DNA of 64,000 nt. Origin: Methanoculleus chikugoensis (GTDB taxonomy: Archaea; Halobacteriota; Methanomicrobia; Methanomicrobiales; Methanoculleaceae). Of this stretch, positions 33,541-42,376 are shown piece after piece (within the stretch, counting starts at the first letter, position 1; every line of letters begins with the position of its first letter). The stretch covers positions 124,001 to 188,000 of the forward strand of contig NZ_AP019781.1 of the NCBI RefSeq assembly GCF_019669965.1, read 5' to 3'. The notes under the pieces were generated by a model that was not told where the DNA came from, made no database searches, and saw only the letters and a list, made by a program, of their open reading frames with translations. Both the position numbers and the translations under genes were made by a program.

Positions 33541-33858
33541 TCACCGGTTGCCGGAAAACTCGGCGGAGCGGCAGACGTCGCAGATGGTAATCGTCCCCTC
33601 GCCCGAGGCGACGGCGGAGACCCACCGCTCGATGACCGATTCAAGGTTGTCGGGGAGAACTTCCCGGTTGAATCCGCGTTTCCGGCTCATGTACTGGGAT
33701 ATCGCGGCCCTGCTGATCCCGAGGCGCTTCGAGGCCTCGCTCTGGCTGATCCCCCGCTCGTTCACCAGGCGATAGACCATCTCGGCACGCATCTGCGGAA
33801 GCAGTCTCCGGACGAGGGTGTCGCACCGCATGATGTCGCAGGGGGAAGGCTCGGTCAT
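33541..33858 (-). CDS. HTH transcriptional regulator with C-terminal CxxC (COG2522-like)
   Basis: A 105-residue protein. A helix-turn-helix of the XRE/lambda-repressor kind (about residues 24-60) reads SQSEASKRLGISRAAISQYM, then RKRG, with a final CDVCRSAEF cysteine pair that could bind metal or Fe-S. Proteins of this family are common in methanogens. It overlaps the upstream winged-helix gene by 4 nt (ATGA), so both are one operon of two DNA-binding proteins. Confidence 0.82.
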   Translation of the reverse strand: MTEPSPCDIMRCDTLVRRLLPQMRAEMVYRLVNERGISQSEASKRLGISRAAISQYMSRKRGFNREVLPDNLESVIERWVSAVASGEGTITICDVCRSAEFSGNR

Positions 33859-34088
33859 TGCGCAGACACCATCTGGGAATCCTTGTACTCGTAGAGGATC
33901 TGCCGTGCATCTCTGAAGTTGAACTTCTCCACGATCATATCGTTGTCTTTGAGTCGTTTTAAAGCATACCGGACGGTGCGGGGAGCAAGGCTGCTGAGGC
34001 GGACGAGCTCCTTGTGGGTCAGGGCACCCCCGTCCTCGAGCAGGAGGAGGATCTTCCTGGAGGAAGGGGGGAGGTTCACATCATCCAT
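33855..34088 (-). CDS. small winged-helix DNA-binding protein
   Basis: A 77-residue winged-helix (MarR/ArsR-like) domain: ILLLLEDGGALTHKELVRLS, then RTVRYALKRLKDNDMIVEKF as the recognition helix and wing. No ligand domain is attached. It lies upstream of the HTH regulator and overlaps it by 4 nt. A TATA-like AT-rich tract (34096-34110) near a TTAACGCTGTTAA palindrome directly upstream of the start could be an autoregulatory operator (inference). Confidence 0.8.
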   Translation of the reverse strand: MDDVNLPPSSRKILLLLEDGGALTHKELVRLSSLAPRTVRYALKRLKDNDMIVEKFNFRDARQILYEYKDSQMVSAQ

Positions 34089-34095
34089 AGAGGAT

Positions 34096-34110
34096 AGTTA
34101 ACGCTGTTAA
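34096..34110. promoter_or_regulatory. palindromic operator-like site upstream of the winged-helix gene
   Basis: TTAACGCTGTTAA (34098-34110) is a 5-bp inverted repeat (TTAAC/GTTAA) in a divergent promoter region between the winged-helix gene and the OB-fold gene. Either regulator in the adjacent operon might bind it. This rests on sequence symmetry alone. Confidence 0.4.
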
Positions 34111-34159
34111 CATATCAAACTGACGGAAGTTATTAGCCCGGGAGTCGATAGGGATTACT

Positions 34160-34525
34160 ATGCTGGAACGGCAGGAGAAAGCAGCACTCATCACCCTCGT
34201 ATGCGTCGTCGGGATCGTGCTCGCGGCGCACCTTCTCTTCGACGCCGTCGGCCGGCCGCTGGTGGCGGAGCCGTACTCGCCGGAGGTTCCGGACGGGGCG
34301 CTGGTTCTCCTCGAGGGAAGCATCGAAGGGATCGCGAAGACTTCGACCGGCGGACACCTGATCCTCACCGTCAACGGCACCGCGGTCTTCCTGCCGGAGA
34401 ACGTGGCCGCCGGGCTCGAACTGCACGAAAACGAGAACATAACGTTGTACGGGGTCGTTCAGACCTATCGCGGAAAACGGGAGGTGGTGGTGTCCTCATC
34501 CGGGGACATCCGGGTTCTGAGATGA
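34160..34525 (+). CDS. membrane-anchored OB-fold protein
   Basis: A 121-residue protein. One N-terminal transmembrane helix (residues 9-27) is followed by a small beta-barrel (about 45-120) resembling a nucleic-acid-binding OB-fold: VLLEGSIEGIAKTSTGGHLIL, then FLPENVA and ITLYGVVQTYRGKREVVVSS. Proteins with this layout occur in many archaea with unknown function; similarity to the anticodon-binding OB group is a fold-level remark only. It is divergent from the regulator operon. Confidence 0.7.
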   Translation: MLERQEKAALITLVCVVGIVLAAHLLFDAVGRPLVAEPYSPEVPDGALVLLEGSIEGIAKTSTGGHLILTVNGTAVFLPENVAAGLELHENENITLYGVVQTYRGKREVVVSSSGDIRVLR

Positions 34526-34526
34526 A

Positions 34527-34742
34527 CTACTTCTTCTTCGTGTAGAAGATATCGGCGTCGTCGGCGTCCCCGAAGAGGGGCTCTCCCCGCCGGGACTTCC
34601 CGCGGCTCTCCTCCTTCTTCGCAGTCTCCCGTTCGGGCTCCCGGCGGTCGGGGGCCGGGGCCTCGTCGGGCTTCTTCTTCCGTCCTCCCTCCACGCCGGT
34701 TCCGGTGGGGAGGTCTCCGTCGTTGATCCGCACCCTCGGCAT
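34527..34742 (-). CDS. short highly charged protein of unknown function
   Basis: A 71-residue protein dominated by Lys, Arg, Glu and Pro (KKKPDEAPAPDRREPERETAKKEES region) with a C-terminal DDADIFYTKKK. It is probably disordered. It has a credible promoter (catatatc near 34766-34759, minus strand), a GGTGAT site and an ATG at 34742, so I accept it as a gene. I do not recognise it. It converges with the OB-fold gene, one base apart. Confidence 0.55.
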   Translation of the reverse strand: MPRVRINDGDLPTGTGVEGGRKKKPDEAPAPDRREPERETAKKEESRGKSRRGEPLFGDADDADIFYTKKK

Positions 34743-35097
34743 ACAGGATAATCACCCTGTCCGATATATGACTCCTCTGGATCGGCCGGCGGCTATGTGT
34801 GGTTTTTTCGGTATAACGCGCCTCATCTCCGCCTCCGGCCGGGTGAGGATACCGGGAGGGAGAGGGAAGATTGCATAAGATCGGTTTTCATCGCATGGCG
34901 CGCCGCCGCGCGGAGATTGAACGGCAAACACATCCGGAAAGAATTTTCCCTGCCGGGAGAGATACTCAACCATCGCGAGAACAGCAGTAACCGGGGGATA
35001 TCGAGACGGCGAGACGCCGGATCGCAGTGAAACGGAGGACTACCCGCTCTCCGCCGTCCCGGGCAGCGTCCGACAGGGGTTCTGGCCGATCAGCCTG
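34743..35097. other. gap upstream of the permease containing in-frame, start-less N-terminal codons
   Basis: From 34921 to 35097 the permease frame stays open and encodes permease-like N-terminal residues near its end, but has no ordinary start codon. A TATA-like sequence (tataacg) is near 34813. No riboswitch hallmark was found. Confidence 0.5.
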
Positions 35098-36333
35098 GTG
35101 CTGCTCGGATTCACCTTCTTCTCCGCCACGATGTGGGGCGGCGCGGAGATCGGGGTTGCGTTCCGGTTCTGGCCGGACCTTGCCCTGATCATACTCTGCG
35201 GGAGTACTATCCTCGCGGCCTACGTCACCGGTCTCGGCTACGTCGGATACAGGAGCGGCCTCTCCACCGCCCTCTCTGCCCGGTTTGCGTTCGGCGATGC
35301 GGGCAGCCGATGGTCCGACGCCCTCCTCGGGCTCACCCAGATCGGGTGGTACGCCTGGGGGACCGCGACGATCGCGATCATCCTTGTCCGCCTCCTGAAC
35401 CTCGGTGCGGGGTGGGAGATACCCCTGATCTTCGTCTTCGGCCTTGGGTTCTGCCTGACGGCGTACATCGGCTGCCGGGGGCTTGCAGCGCTCTCGAAGG
35501 TCGCGGTCCCGGCGATGCTCCTCCTCATCGCGATAAGCGGTGCGGTTGCCCTCAGGAGCGCCGACGGCATCGACGGCCTCCTCATGACAGGGTCGGCGGG
35601 CACGCTCACGGTCGCCGAAGCCCTCACCATCGTCGTCGGCACCTTTGTCGCCGGCGGGACCCAGGTCGCCAACTGGACGCGGTTTGCCGGATCGGCCCGG
35701 ACCGCCGTCGGCTCTACGCTCCTCGCCTTCTTCTTCGGGAACGGGCTGATGGTCGCCGCAGGGGCCGTCGGTGCCGCCGTCTACGGCCTCTCCGACATCG
35801 TCGAGGTGCTGGCGGTTCAGGGCCTTCTCTCCGCCGGCGTCCTGATGCTCTTCTTAAACATCTGGACGACCCAGGACAATACCATCTACAACTTCTCGGT
35901 CGCCGGGTGCCACTTCTTCAGGACGGAACGCCGAAGGCTGGTCACCTTCGCCGGCGCCGCTGCAGGGACGGGCCTCGCCCTGCTCGGGATGTACGACTGG
36001 CTGATCCCCTACATGGTCATGATGGGGGTCTTCATCCCCCCGCTCGGCGGGGTGATCATGGCCGACTTCTTCGTCCGCTACCGGGGACGCTACCCCGCGC
36101 TCGAGGAGGCAGCCCTCCCCCGGTTCAACCTGCCGGGGCTCGCGGCCTACGCCGCAGGCTCCCTCGCTGCGCTCGCCGTCCCCGGCATCCCCCCGGTGAA
36201 CGGGATCGTCGCCGCGTTCCTCGCCTACGCCTGCCTCGCCCGGCTTCCGGCTCACATAAACCGCTCGAACCGGTCGCGGGAGACCCGGCAGATGGGGCAG
36301 GTCTCGGGCGGCTCGTTCCGGGCGCAGAGGTAG
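35098..36333 (+). CDS. codB: cytosine/purine permease (CodB/NCS1 family) with unclear 5' end
   Basis: A 411-residue membrane carrier of the NCS1 family (about 12 helices). From 35098 it begins [18 protein letters not shown] and continues with [19 protein letters not shown] and IYGLSD-type segments typical of CodB. In-frame homology clearly extends upstream: DYPLSAVPGSVRQGFWPISL at about 35038-35097 matches the E. coli CodB N-terminus. Yet between the in-frame stop at 34918 and the GTG at 35098 no ATG, GTG or TTG exists. The gene may start at an unusual codon, at the internal GTG (losing part of helix 1), or carry a mutation. It overlaps the 3' end of the FTR gene by 82 bp. Confidence 0.75.
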   Translation: MLLGFTFFSATMWGGAEIGVAFRFWPDLALIILCGSTILAAYVTGLGYVGYRSGLSTALSARFAFGDAGSRWSDALLGLTQIGWYAWGTATIAIILVRLLNLGAGWEIPLIFVFGLGFCLTAYIGCRGLAALSKVAVPAMLLLIAISGAVALRSADGIDGLLMTGSAGTLTVAEALTIVVGTFVAGGTQVANWTRFAGSARTAVGSTLLAFFFGNGLMVAAGAVGAAVYGLSDIVEVLAVQGLLSAGVLMLFLNIWTTQDNTIYNFSVAGCHFFRTERRRLVTFAGAAAGTGLALLGMYDWLIPYMVMMGVFIPPLGGVIMADFFVRYRGRYPALEEAALPRFNLPGLAAYAAGSLAALAVPGIPPVNGIVAAFLAYACLARLPAHINRSNRSRETRQMGQVSGGSFRAQR

Positions 36334-36764
36334 CCGCAGACCCGGCATCGCCAGACCGGGTAGTTCAGGGTTCCCGGTGCGCGGCCTGCCGCGGCGCGCT
36401 CCTCCTTCTGCCGGTTGCGCTCCGCCGGGGGCGGCCGCCGTTCCGGGACGGGGGCGGCGGCACGCTTCCCGGTCTCCACGTCGGCGGTGACGTAGAGCGC
36501 GCAGTAGCAGGCCCCGTAATCGGCGAGATCAGGGTCCCGATAGTCGCAGGGGCAGATGATGTCGAGGTCGTCCTCCCGGTCTCCCGAGGCAAGCCTGCAG
36601 GGGCAGGAGATGTAGCCGTACCGCTCCCGGTTGGCAAGCAGGCCCCTGACGAGATCACAGGTGAACTCCCGGTCGGGATTCAGGTGGTATCCGCCGCCCT
36701 CCGCCTCGGCTTCGAGATCGCGCATGAGCCGATCCACCTCCCCGTCGTTCACCGCATCAGGCAC
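36252..36764 (-). CDS. ferredoxin:thioredoxin reductase catalytic domain fused to rubredoxin-like domain
   Basis: A 170-residue protein. The FTR beta-type domain has Cys36, CPC at 54-56, CPC at 71-73 and CYC at 86-88; plant enzymes have CHC at the last position, so His is replaced by Tyr here. A Pro/Arg-rich linker (about 100-128) leads to a rubredoxin-like zinc or iron site (CRVC and CPIC, about 139-160). It would pass electrons from ferredoxin to disulfide partners. The rubredoxin domain suggests an extra one-electron relay. It starts 8 nt inside the preceding glutaredoxin gene. Confidence 0.88.
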   Translation of the reverse strand: MPDAVNDGEVDRLMRDLEAEAEGGGYHLNPDREFTCDLVRGLLANRERYGYISCPCRLASGDREDDLDIICPCDYRDPDLADYGACYCALYVTADVETGKRAAAPVPERRPPPAERNRQKEERAAAGRAPGTLNYPVWRCRVCGYLCARNEPPETCPICRVSRDRFERFM

Positions 36765-37032
36765 CGACCGCCTCCCGGATCTCTTCCTCCCGGAACCCCA
36801 CGATCACTGTTGCGTCATCGATGACGACCGTCGGAAACGAGAGCCGTGGGTTCCAGCGTTCGACCTCCCGGACCACGCGGTCGCGCTCCTCCCCTGCGAG
36901 CAGATCCACGTAGACATACGAGAACCCGACGCCGAGGTCGGTGAGAAGTTCCTTCGTCCGGGCACACCAGCCGCAGGTGCTCAGGGCGTAGAGCATCACC
37001 CTGCCGCGGTTCTCGCCGGGGACGTGCTGCAT
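36757..37032 (-). CDS. glutaredoxin-like protein
   Basis: A 91-residue thioredoxin-fold protein with active-site CGWC (Cys20 and Cys23), followed by [17 protein letters not shown] and the cis-Pro segment SFPTVVIDD. This is the glutaredoxin/NrdH-like length. ATG 37032 opens [19 protein letters not shown]; the longer frame is not supported. Its 3' end overlaps the FTR gene by 8 nt, so the FTR is very likely its reductase in a coupled operon. Confidence 0.9.
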   Translation of the reverse strand: MQHVPGENRGRVMLYALSTCGWCARTKELLTDLGVGFSYVYVDLLAGEERDRVVREVERWNPRLSFPTVVIDDATVIVGFREEEIREAVGA

Positions 37033-37108
37033 CTCTACCAGAAAACTCCCTCCATCTCTCCCTGCTACGGGGGTCGAAGGTAAGTATCTTGCCCCGGGAG
37101 CGGGAAGG

Positions 37109-38749
37109 TCAGGAGGAGGGGGCGAGGATGAGGAAGAGGCCGGCACCGTCCCCGGATATCGCAAGCGATGCTCCCGAGAGCCCGAACTTCCGCCGGTAGA
37201 ACCGGATTCTCCGGGGGGAGAGGGGGCTGGAGCCCCGGATCAGGAGACCGACCGCATTCCTCTCCCGCCGGAGGGCGAGCCGGATCTCCCGGGCACCGGC
37301 GGCCGCCATATCCTCGAGGACGCCGGCAACCTCGTCACAGAACCGTTCCCGGTCGACCAGTACCGGCGGGAAAGAGCCTTCAGCATCGAGAACGAGATCG
37401 ATGTCCTCCAGGAGCGGGAGATAGGCAAGACGGGAGGCGAGTTCCGCCCGGTATGCCACCGGGTTGTCCGCCGCTTCGACGAACGCCTCGTCCGAGAACG
37501 GGGGTGTCGAGACCGCGGCGACGAACTCGCGGAGCACCACTGAGAGGTCGGCGGGGGAGAGGAAGCCGGTCTCCCGGTAGCCGAAGACCGTGTTCATAAA
37601 ATCGGTGAGGAGACGGTCGGCGCGGCGAAGGAGCGAGGCGTCGACGATGTGGTTGAGCCGGTCGCCCGCGAAATGCGCCTCGATCCGCTGGATAACCTGG
37701 ACGGCCTTGAGGACGAACTGGACCTCGAGTTTCTCCCCGGCATGAAAATCGTCGGCAAACTGCGAGAAATCGGCCAGGAACCCGTCGATCCGGTCGGTCT
37801 CCAGGAGATCCAGGTAGCGCCGGGCCTCCTCGGCTTCGCCGAGATCGTCGAGGCGGTAGGCGAGGGCGTAGAGCCGTCCCGCGATCGCCGAAAAGATCCG
37901 GTTGGCCTCCTGGAGCAGGTCGGCGGCGTGCTCCAGGGAGTCGGCAAGCCGTGCGCGATCGAATGCGCCGACGGCCGAGAGTCTCGCGGCATCGGTCTCG
38001 AGCCGGTCGAGGAGCCCCGGCATCGCCTCAACCGGGATACTCCTGCCGTGGCCCGGACAGCAGAGGGTCACGGGTTCGTGGGCGAGGATCCACCGGGCCC
38101 GTCCTACGGTCTCGAGCAGCGCCGGCTGGTCCCAGCCGGCAATCCCGGCGATCCCGGGGCTCGCGGAGAAGAGGAGGTCGCCGATGAAGAGGCAGCCGCC
38201 GAGCCGGATGCAGATGCTGTCGGGCGTGTGCCCGGGAGTGTGGTAGACCGTAAGGGTATCTCCGGAGCGGAGCAGGATCTGCTGGCGGTGAAGAATGATG
38301 CCGCCGTCCGTCTCCAGGGTCTCGCAGTCGCGGGCGGCAAGAAGCGAGAGGGCGACCGGGAGCGGCTCGATCTCCCTCCCCATCAGTTCCGCAACCGTCC
38401 GGACGGCGTCGCCGGCCTCGAGCGCCCGGGCGCCCGTCTCCTCTGCGGCGACAGAGAGATCCGGGAGAGACCGGAATCGCCGGTTCCGGACGGCCTGGAA
38501 GCAGTGGTCGATGTGGCAGTGGGTGAGGAAGAGGAGGACCGGACGCGGCGCCTCCCGGAGGAGGTCGTCCACCAGTTCGAGGATTCGCTCCATCTGGGCA
38601 GGATCCGCACCCGTATCGACGAGCAGGATCTCGCCGGGCGTCCGGATGAGGTAAGCGTTCGAGCAGGTGACATCCGGTTTCCGGAGGAAGGGGTAGATCC
38701 CGGCACCGGCGGTCCCCGGCACCGGTTGCCATTGCTGGTCTTCGAGCAT
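37109..38749 (-). CDS. metallo-beta-lactamase-fold protein with long kinase-like C-terminal region
   Basis: A 546-residue protein. An MBL domain (about 1-250) carries HCHIDH at 77-82, the GHTP motif and GDLLF, and a later H in PGHGRSIP. A helical region (about 260-400) resembles a dimerisation helix bundle. A C-terminal part (about 440-546) looks like a decayed histidine-kinase ATPase domain: LVDRERFCDEVAGVLEDMAA, RGSSPLSPRRIRF and ISGDGAGLFLILAP, without the N-box Asn or intact G-boxes. The start is ATG 38749. The metal site seems complete. The kinase-like part is a tentative reading; this could be a redox- or ligand-responsive hydrolase. Confidence 0.72.
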   Translation of the reverse strand: MLEDQQWQPVPGTAGAGIYPFLRKPDVTCSNAYLIRTPGEILLVDTGADPAQMERILELVDDLLREAPRPVLLFLTHCHIDHCFQAVRNRRFRSLPDLSVAAEETGARALEAGDAVRTVAELMGREIEPLPVALSLLAARDCETLETDGGIILHRQQILLRSGDTLTVYHTPGHTPDSICIRLGGCLFIGDLLFSASPGIAGIAGWDQPALLETVGRARWILAHEPVTLCCPGHGRSIPVEAMPGLLDRLETDAARLSAVGAFDRARLADSLEHAADLLQEANRIFSAIAGRLYALAYRLDDLGEAEEARRYLDLLETDRIDGFLADFSQFADDFHAGEKLEVQFVLKAVQVIQRIEAHFAGDRLNHIVDASLLRRADRLLTDFMNTVFGYRETGFLSPADLSVVLREFVAAVSTPPFSDEAFVEAADNPVAYRAELASRLAYLPLLEDIDLVLDAEGSFPPVLVDRERFCDEVAGVLEDMAAAGAREIRLALRRERNAVGLLIRGSSPLSPRRIRFYRRKFGLSGASLAISGDGAGLFLILAPSS

Positions 38750-38873
38750 ATCCGTACCTGCAAGGATAACAGAGGAGTGTTGCACTGCAGGAGAGAAAAA
38801 CAGGCTGGTTTCTCCGCGCCCGGATAACTTCTTATCCTGCCGTGCAGGAAGGAGAGATGAGGTGAGAAAAGGC

Positions 38874-39416
38874 ATGAATATCAGGAGATTTGCCGGAATC
38901 GCGGCCGCGCTCGTGATTGCGGCATGGGTCTGCGGCACTGCCGCCGCACAGCAGACGGGCATCGACGAGATCGGGACGGTCACCGCCGGAGAGACGGTCA
39001 CCATCGGCGGGACGACGAACCTCGCCCCCGGCAACCGCCTGCTCATCACGGTGACGCCGGTCGGCTTTGCGCCGACGAACAAGTCCGCGCCTTCCGGGGC
39101 GGGAGGGACGTCGGGAACGGCCGTCGTAAAGGAGGGGAACGATACCGCGAACACATGGTCGTTCGACGTGGACACGACCGGGTTCGAGCCCGGGGAGTAC
39201 AGCGTGACCGTGGAGTGGGTCGAGGGCGACGCCACCGCAAGCACCACCTTCACCGTCGTCGAGGCGGCGCCGGTGACCCCGACTCCGACGGCAACCCCGG
39301 CCGCCACCACGCCGCCGACGACGACGGCGACCCCCACGCCGACCGCGGCAGGACCCGTTCTCCCGGCGGCGGCCCTTGCGGCAGGGCTGGTCGGCTACCT
39401 GGTGCGGCGGCGGTAG
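38874..39416 (+). CDS. secreted protein with Thr/Pro stalk and C-terminal anchor
   Basis: A 180-residue exported protein. A signal peptide (residues 1-25, AAAQQ cleavage region) precedes a beta-sandwich-like core (about 30-130), then a TPTPTATPAATTPPTTTATP stalk, a hydrophobic helix (about 160-175) and the basic end RRR. This tripartite C-terminus resembles archaeosortase-type anchors. ATG 38874 follows GAGGTGA; a GTG at 38862 is less likely. It is probably an S-layer-associated surface protein. Confidence 0.8.
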   Translation: MNIRRFAGIAAALVIAAWVCGTAAAQQTGIDEIGTVTAGETVTIGGTTNLAPGNRLLITVTPVGFAPTNKSAPSGAGGTSGTAVVKEGNDTANTWSFDVDTTGFEPGEYSVTVEWVEGDATASTTFTVVEAAPVTPTPTATPAATTPPTTTATPTPTAAGPVLPAAALAAGLVGYLVRRR

Positions 39417-39439
39417 TGGGCTGCCCCCACCTTCGCACC

Positions 39440-40795
39440 CTACCGCCGGTCGACGATCCGCTTCGGCCGGCCGGGCGCCCGGTGGAGTTCGAGCCCGCCC
39501 GGTGGCGCGACGCTGCAGAGAATCTGGAGCGACCCGTCCTCGTATGCCCCCGAAAGAGCCGGAACCGAGCGTAAAAGGGCGGCGAGGAACGTCTCTTTGA
39601 TCTCGTCCGCATCGACGCGGGCGGGATCGAAGCACTCCATGCTCACCCGGAGTATGGTCTCCCCCGCCTCGTCGCCGCCGTAGATGAACGCCTCGTACTC
39701 CCCGTTCAGGTGGGCCATGTTCTCTGGCGCAAAGACCGCCGCCTCCACGTCCACCCGGTTGAGCGCGATATCCCCGATCCGGATCGTCTCCGCCTCCCGC
39801 CGGGGGGAGGCGATCCGCATATGCGTCCGCCCGCAGTCGCACCGCTCCCGGGAGACGACCGAGCAGGTATCCTCGGTATCGTAGTTGATGAGAAGCGTCC
39901 CCGCCCTCTTGCCCGGCGCAAGGAGCGTCGTATAGACCAGCCTCCCCGTCTCGCCGTCATGGACGAACCGGTTCATCCCGGGATCGTAGAGGTCGAAGTG
40001 AACCAGATCCTCGGGGACATGGAGCCCCGCCTGGCGGGTGCACTCGCCGCACATCGTCCCCTCGGTGCTCCCGTAGGAGTTGTAGACCGGGCATCCCCAG
40101 ACCTCCTCCAGGTAACGCCTCGATTCCGGGGCGAAACTCTCGCCCCCGACGACGAGGCGCTTCACGCCCGAGTCCTCGGGCGGGTGCCCTTCCGCCTCCA
40201 TCCTGCGGGCGAGCCGCAGGAGCTTGAAGATGCTCCCGATCAACGCCGTCGGGCGGTACTGTTCCATCACCCTGACCGGGAAGGTGCACTTCCCCTCCGG
40301 GACGATCGCCATCCCGATATCCCGGGCGGCGAGGGTCATGGTGTTCGCACCGACGTTCATCCCGTAGGAAGCGCAGACCACCACCCGGTCGCCGGCCTCG
40401 AACCCCTGCGAGACAAAAAGCCGGGCGTACTTCTCCGCATACCGCTCCCAGTCCTCCCAGGTGAGGAAGAAACTCTTCGGGATACCGCTCGTCCCGGAGG
40501 TCTCGTTGACCGTGAAGACCGCCTCCCAGGGGACGCTCTTGAAACAGAACTCCTGCTCGTGCGGGGGCTGGTACCGCCGGATCGTCGCCCCGGAGATGAT
40601 AGGGAGGTCCCGGAGGTCTTCATGATCCCGGATAGCCTCCGGGCGGATGTTATGCCGCTCGAACCACCGGCGGTAGAAAGGCGAATGCTCCTTCGCGTAC
40701 CTGACGGTCAGGCGGATCCGCTCGTCGATCAGCGTATCGAGATCCGATCGCGCAAGCGTCTCCACCACCGGGTCGTGATACCGGTTGCCTGTCAT
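39440..40795 (-). CDS. coenzyme F390 synthetase-type adenylate-forming enzyme
   Basis: A 451-residue ANL-superfamily ligase resembling phenylacetate-CoA ligases and methanogen F390 synthetases (FtsA), which adenylate F420 to F390. Core motifs are ETSGTSGIPKS near residue 97, YGSTEGTMCGEC near 239 (with a Cys-rich insert) and RIGDIALNRVDVE near 340. F390 forms on oxygen exposure and may act as a redox signal. Paralogues with other acyl substrates exist in these genomes, so the specific acceptor is inferred. It is convergent with the surface protein gene. Confidence 0.75.
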   Translation of the reverse strand: MTGNRYHDPVVETLARSDLDTLIDERIRLTVRYAKEHSPFYRRWFERHNIRPEAIRDHEDLRDLPIISGATIRRYQPPHEQEFCFKSVPWEAVFTVNETSGTSGIPKSFFLTWEDWERYAEKYARLFVSQGFEAGDRVVVCASYGMNVGANTMTLAARDIGMAIVPEGKCTFPVRVMEQYRPTALIGSIFKLLRLARRMEAEGHPPEDSGVKRLVVGGESFAPESRRYLEEVWGCPVYNSYGSTEGTMCGECTRQAGLHVPEDLVHFDLYDPGMNRFVHDGETGRLVYTTLLAPGKRAGTLLINYDTEDTCSVVSRERCDCGRTHMRIASPRREAETIRIGDIALNRVDVEAAVFAPENMAHLNGEYEAFIYGGDEAGETILRVSMECFDPARVDADEIKETFLAALLRSVPALSGAYEDGSLQILCSVAPPGGLELHRAPGRPKRIVDRR

Positions 40796-40837
40796 CCGGC
40801 CGGGATAGACGCACGAGGTAAAATAGGTGCCGGGGGA

Positions 40838-42346
40838 TCAGAGCGCCCAGGCCGGGAGATCCAGGGGGATCCCGATCGCCCAGAGGACAACGGTGAAGAG
40901 GAAGAACGTCCAGAGCACGACCCCGATGAAAGTAAGCCCCCAGCCGGACCGGAGGAGGTCTTTTGCAGTGATGTAACCGCTCCCGTAGGCGACGGCGTTC
41001 GGCGGCGTGGCGACCGGGAACATGAACGCCATCGATGCACAGACCGCCGCGGTCAGCATCAGGATGATCGGGCTGATCCCCACGCTGACGGCCGTAACCG
41101 CCATGATCGGCATCATGACGGCGGCAATGGCGGTGTTCGAGGAGACTTCCGTCGCAAGCGAGACACCCAGAGCCACCACAAAGACCAGGAGAACGATCGG
41201 GAGCCCGTGGATGAGGGTGAGGCCGTTGACGATCGCCGCGGCAAGCCCGCTCTGAATGAACCCGTTCGAGAGGGCGATGCCGCCGCCGAAGAGGAGCAGG
41301 ATGCCCCAGGGGATCTTCACCGCCCACTCCCAGTCCATCGTGAAGATACCCTTCTTCATGTCGACCGGGAGGACGAAGAGGAGAAGCGCCCCGAAGATCG
41401 CGATGGTCGAGTCTTTGATCCCGGGAACGAGCATATCGAGACCCGGGACGATGAACCCGCCGATCTCTTTTGTCTGAGCAAATATCCAGGCAAGAGCAGT
41501 CAGGGTGAAGACGATGAGCGTCCACCGCTCCCCGATCGAGATCGAACCGAGTTTCGCAAGTTCTTCCCGGATGATCCCCTTCGCGCTCGGGAGGGTCGTC
41601 ACCATCCGGCGGTAGGGGACCTGTGTGAGCCATATCCAGGCAATGAGGAGGAATACAGCGGCGAACGGAACACCGAACTTCATCCAGGTGAAGAAGTCGA
41701 TGGTGGGTGCGTCAGGAAAGATCGTTGCGAGCTGGGAGATGAAGATCCCGTTCGGGGGCGTACCGATGATCGTGGCGATTCCCCCGATGCTCGCGGCATA
41801 GGGGATGGAGATGATCAGGCATCCGGCAAGTGCCCGCTGTTCTTCATCGAGGCCCTGAAGCGTCCGGTCGGTCCCCGGAAGGATCGTCAGGATGATCGCG
41901 ACCGCGATCGGGATCATCATCATCGCCGTGGCGGTGTTTGAGATCCACATCGAGAGAAACGCGGTGGCGACCATGAACCCGAGCACCAGGCGTCTCGGGC
42001 TCGTACCGACGAACCGGATGATATGCAGGGCGATACGCCGGTGCAGGCCCCATCGCTGCATCGACATCGCGATGATGAACCCCCCGAGGAAGAGAAAGAT
42101 CACCTCGTTGCCGTACGATTCCGCCACCTTCACCGGCGAGAGAACCCCGAGCGCAGGGAAGAGAACCAGCGGAAGCAGGGCGGTCGCTTCGAGGGGGATG
42201 ACGCCCGTGACCCAGAAGAGGATCATAAGGACGGTGACTGCCGCAACGGACCTGGCCTCGGGCGCAAGGACGGTGGGATCGATAGGGATCGCCAGGATCG
42301 CAAAGAAAACAAGTAACGATGCAACGATTACGGCGACCTTACTCAT
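40838..42346 (-). CDS. DASS-family sodium/anion symporter
   Basis: A 502-residue transporter of the divalent anion:Na+ symporter (SLC13) family with about 11-12 helices. Two family hairpin motifs are visible: SNTATAMMMIPIA near residue 125 and SSNTAIAAVMMPI near 403, the two halves of the Na+/substrate site (SNT). A long cytosolic loop (GTDRTLQGLDEEQRALA) lies between. Candidate substrates are dicarboxylates, sulfate or phosphate. The start ATG 42346 is fixed by a TATA box (42366-42376, minus strand) about 25 nt away. Other reading-frame starts further upstream are not supported. Confidence 0.9.
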   Translation of the reverse strand: MSKVAVIVASLLVFFAILAIPIDPTVLAPEARSVAAVTVLMILFWVTGVIPLEATALLPLVLFPALGVLSPVKVAESYGNEVIFLFLGGFIIAMSMQRWGLHRRIALHIIRFVGTSPRRLVLGFMVATAFLSMWISNTATAMMMIPIAVAIILTILPGTDRTLQGLDEEQRALAGCLIISIPYAASIGGIATIIGTPPNGIFISQLATIFPDAPTIDFFTWMKFGVPFAAVFLLIAWIWLTQVPYRRMVTTLPSAKGIIREELAKLGSISIGERWTLIVFTLTALAWIFAQTKEIGGFIVPGLDMLVPGIKDSTIAIFGALLLFVLPVDMKKGIFTMDWEWAVKIPWGILLLFGGGIALSNGFIQSGLAAAIVNGLTLIHGLPIVLLVFVVALGVSLATEVSSNTAIAAVMMPIMAVTAVSVGISPIILMLTAAVCASMAFMFPVATPPNAVAYGSGYITAKDLLRSGWGLTFIGVVLWTFFLFTVVLWAIGIPLDLPAWAL

Positions 42347-42365
42347 CGTCAGAAATTGGTGAAGA

Positions 42366-42376
42366 GAATATTTAAG
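42366..42376 (-). promoter_or_regulatory. TATA box of the DASS transporter gene
   Basis: TTAAATATTC on the minus strand is centred 25 nt before ATG 42346 and predicts a leaderless transcript. No Shine-Dalgarno site is present. Confidence 0.6.

Noticed and set aside
34743-35097. Thiamine-type riboswitch before the permease
   Set aside because: I looked for the CTGAGA and ACCTGATC-type core and did not find it.
36757-37164. 135-residue version of the glutaredoxin
   Set aside because: The extra N-terminal 44 residues are Ser/Pro-rich with no homology; the ATG at 37032 matches the family.
39710-41941. 743-codon plus-strand frame
   Set aside because: Antisense of the F390 synthetase-type and DASS genes; composition is Arg/Asp/Gly noise.
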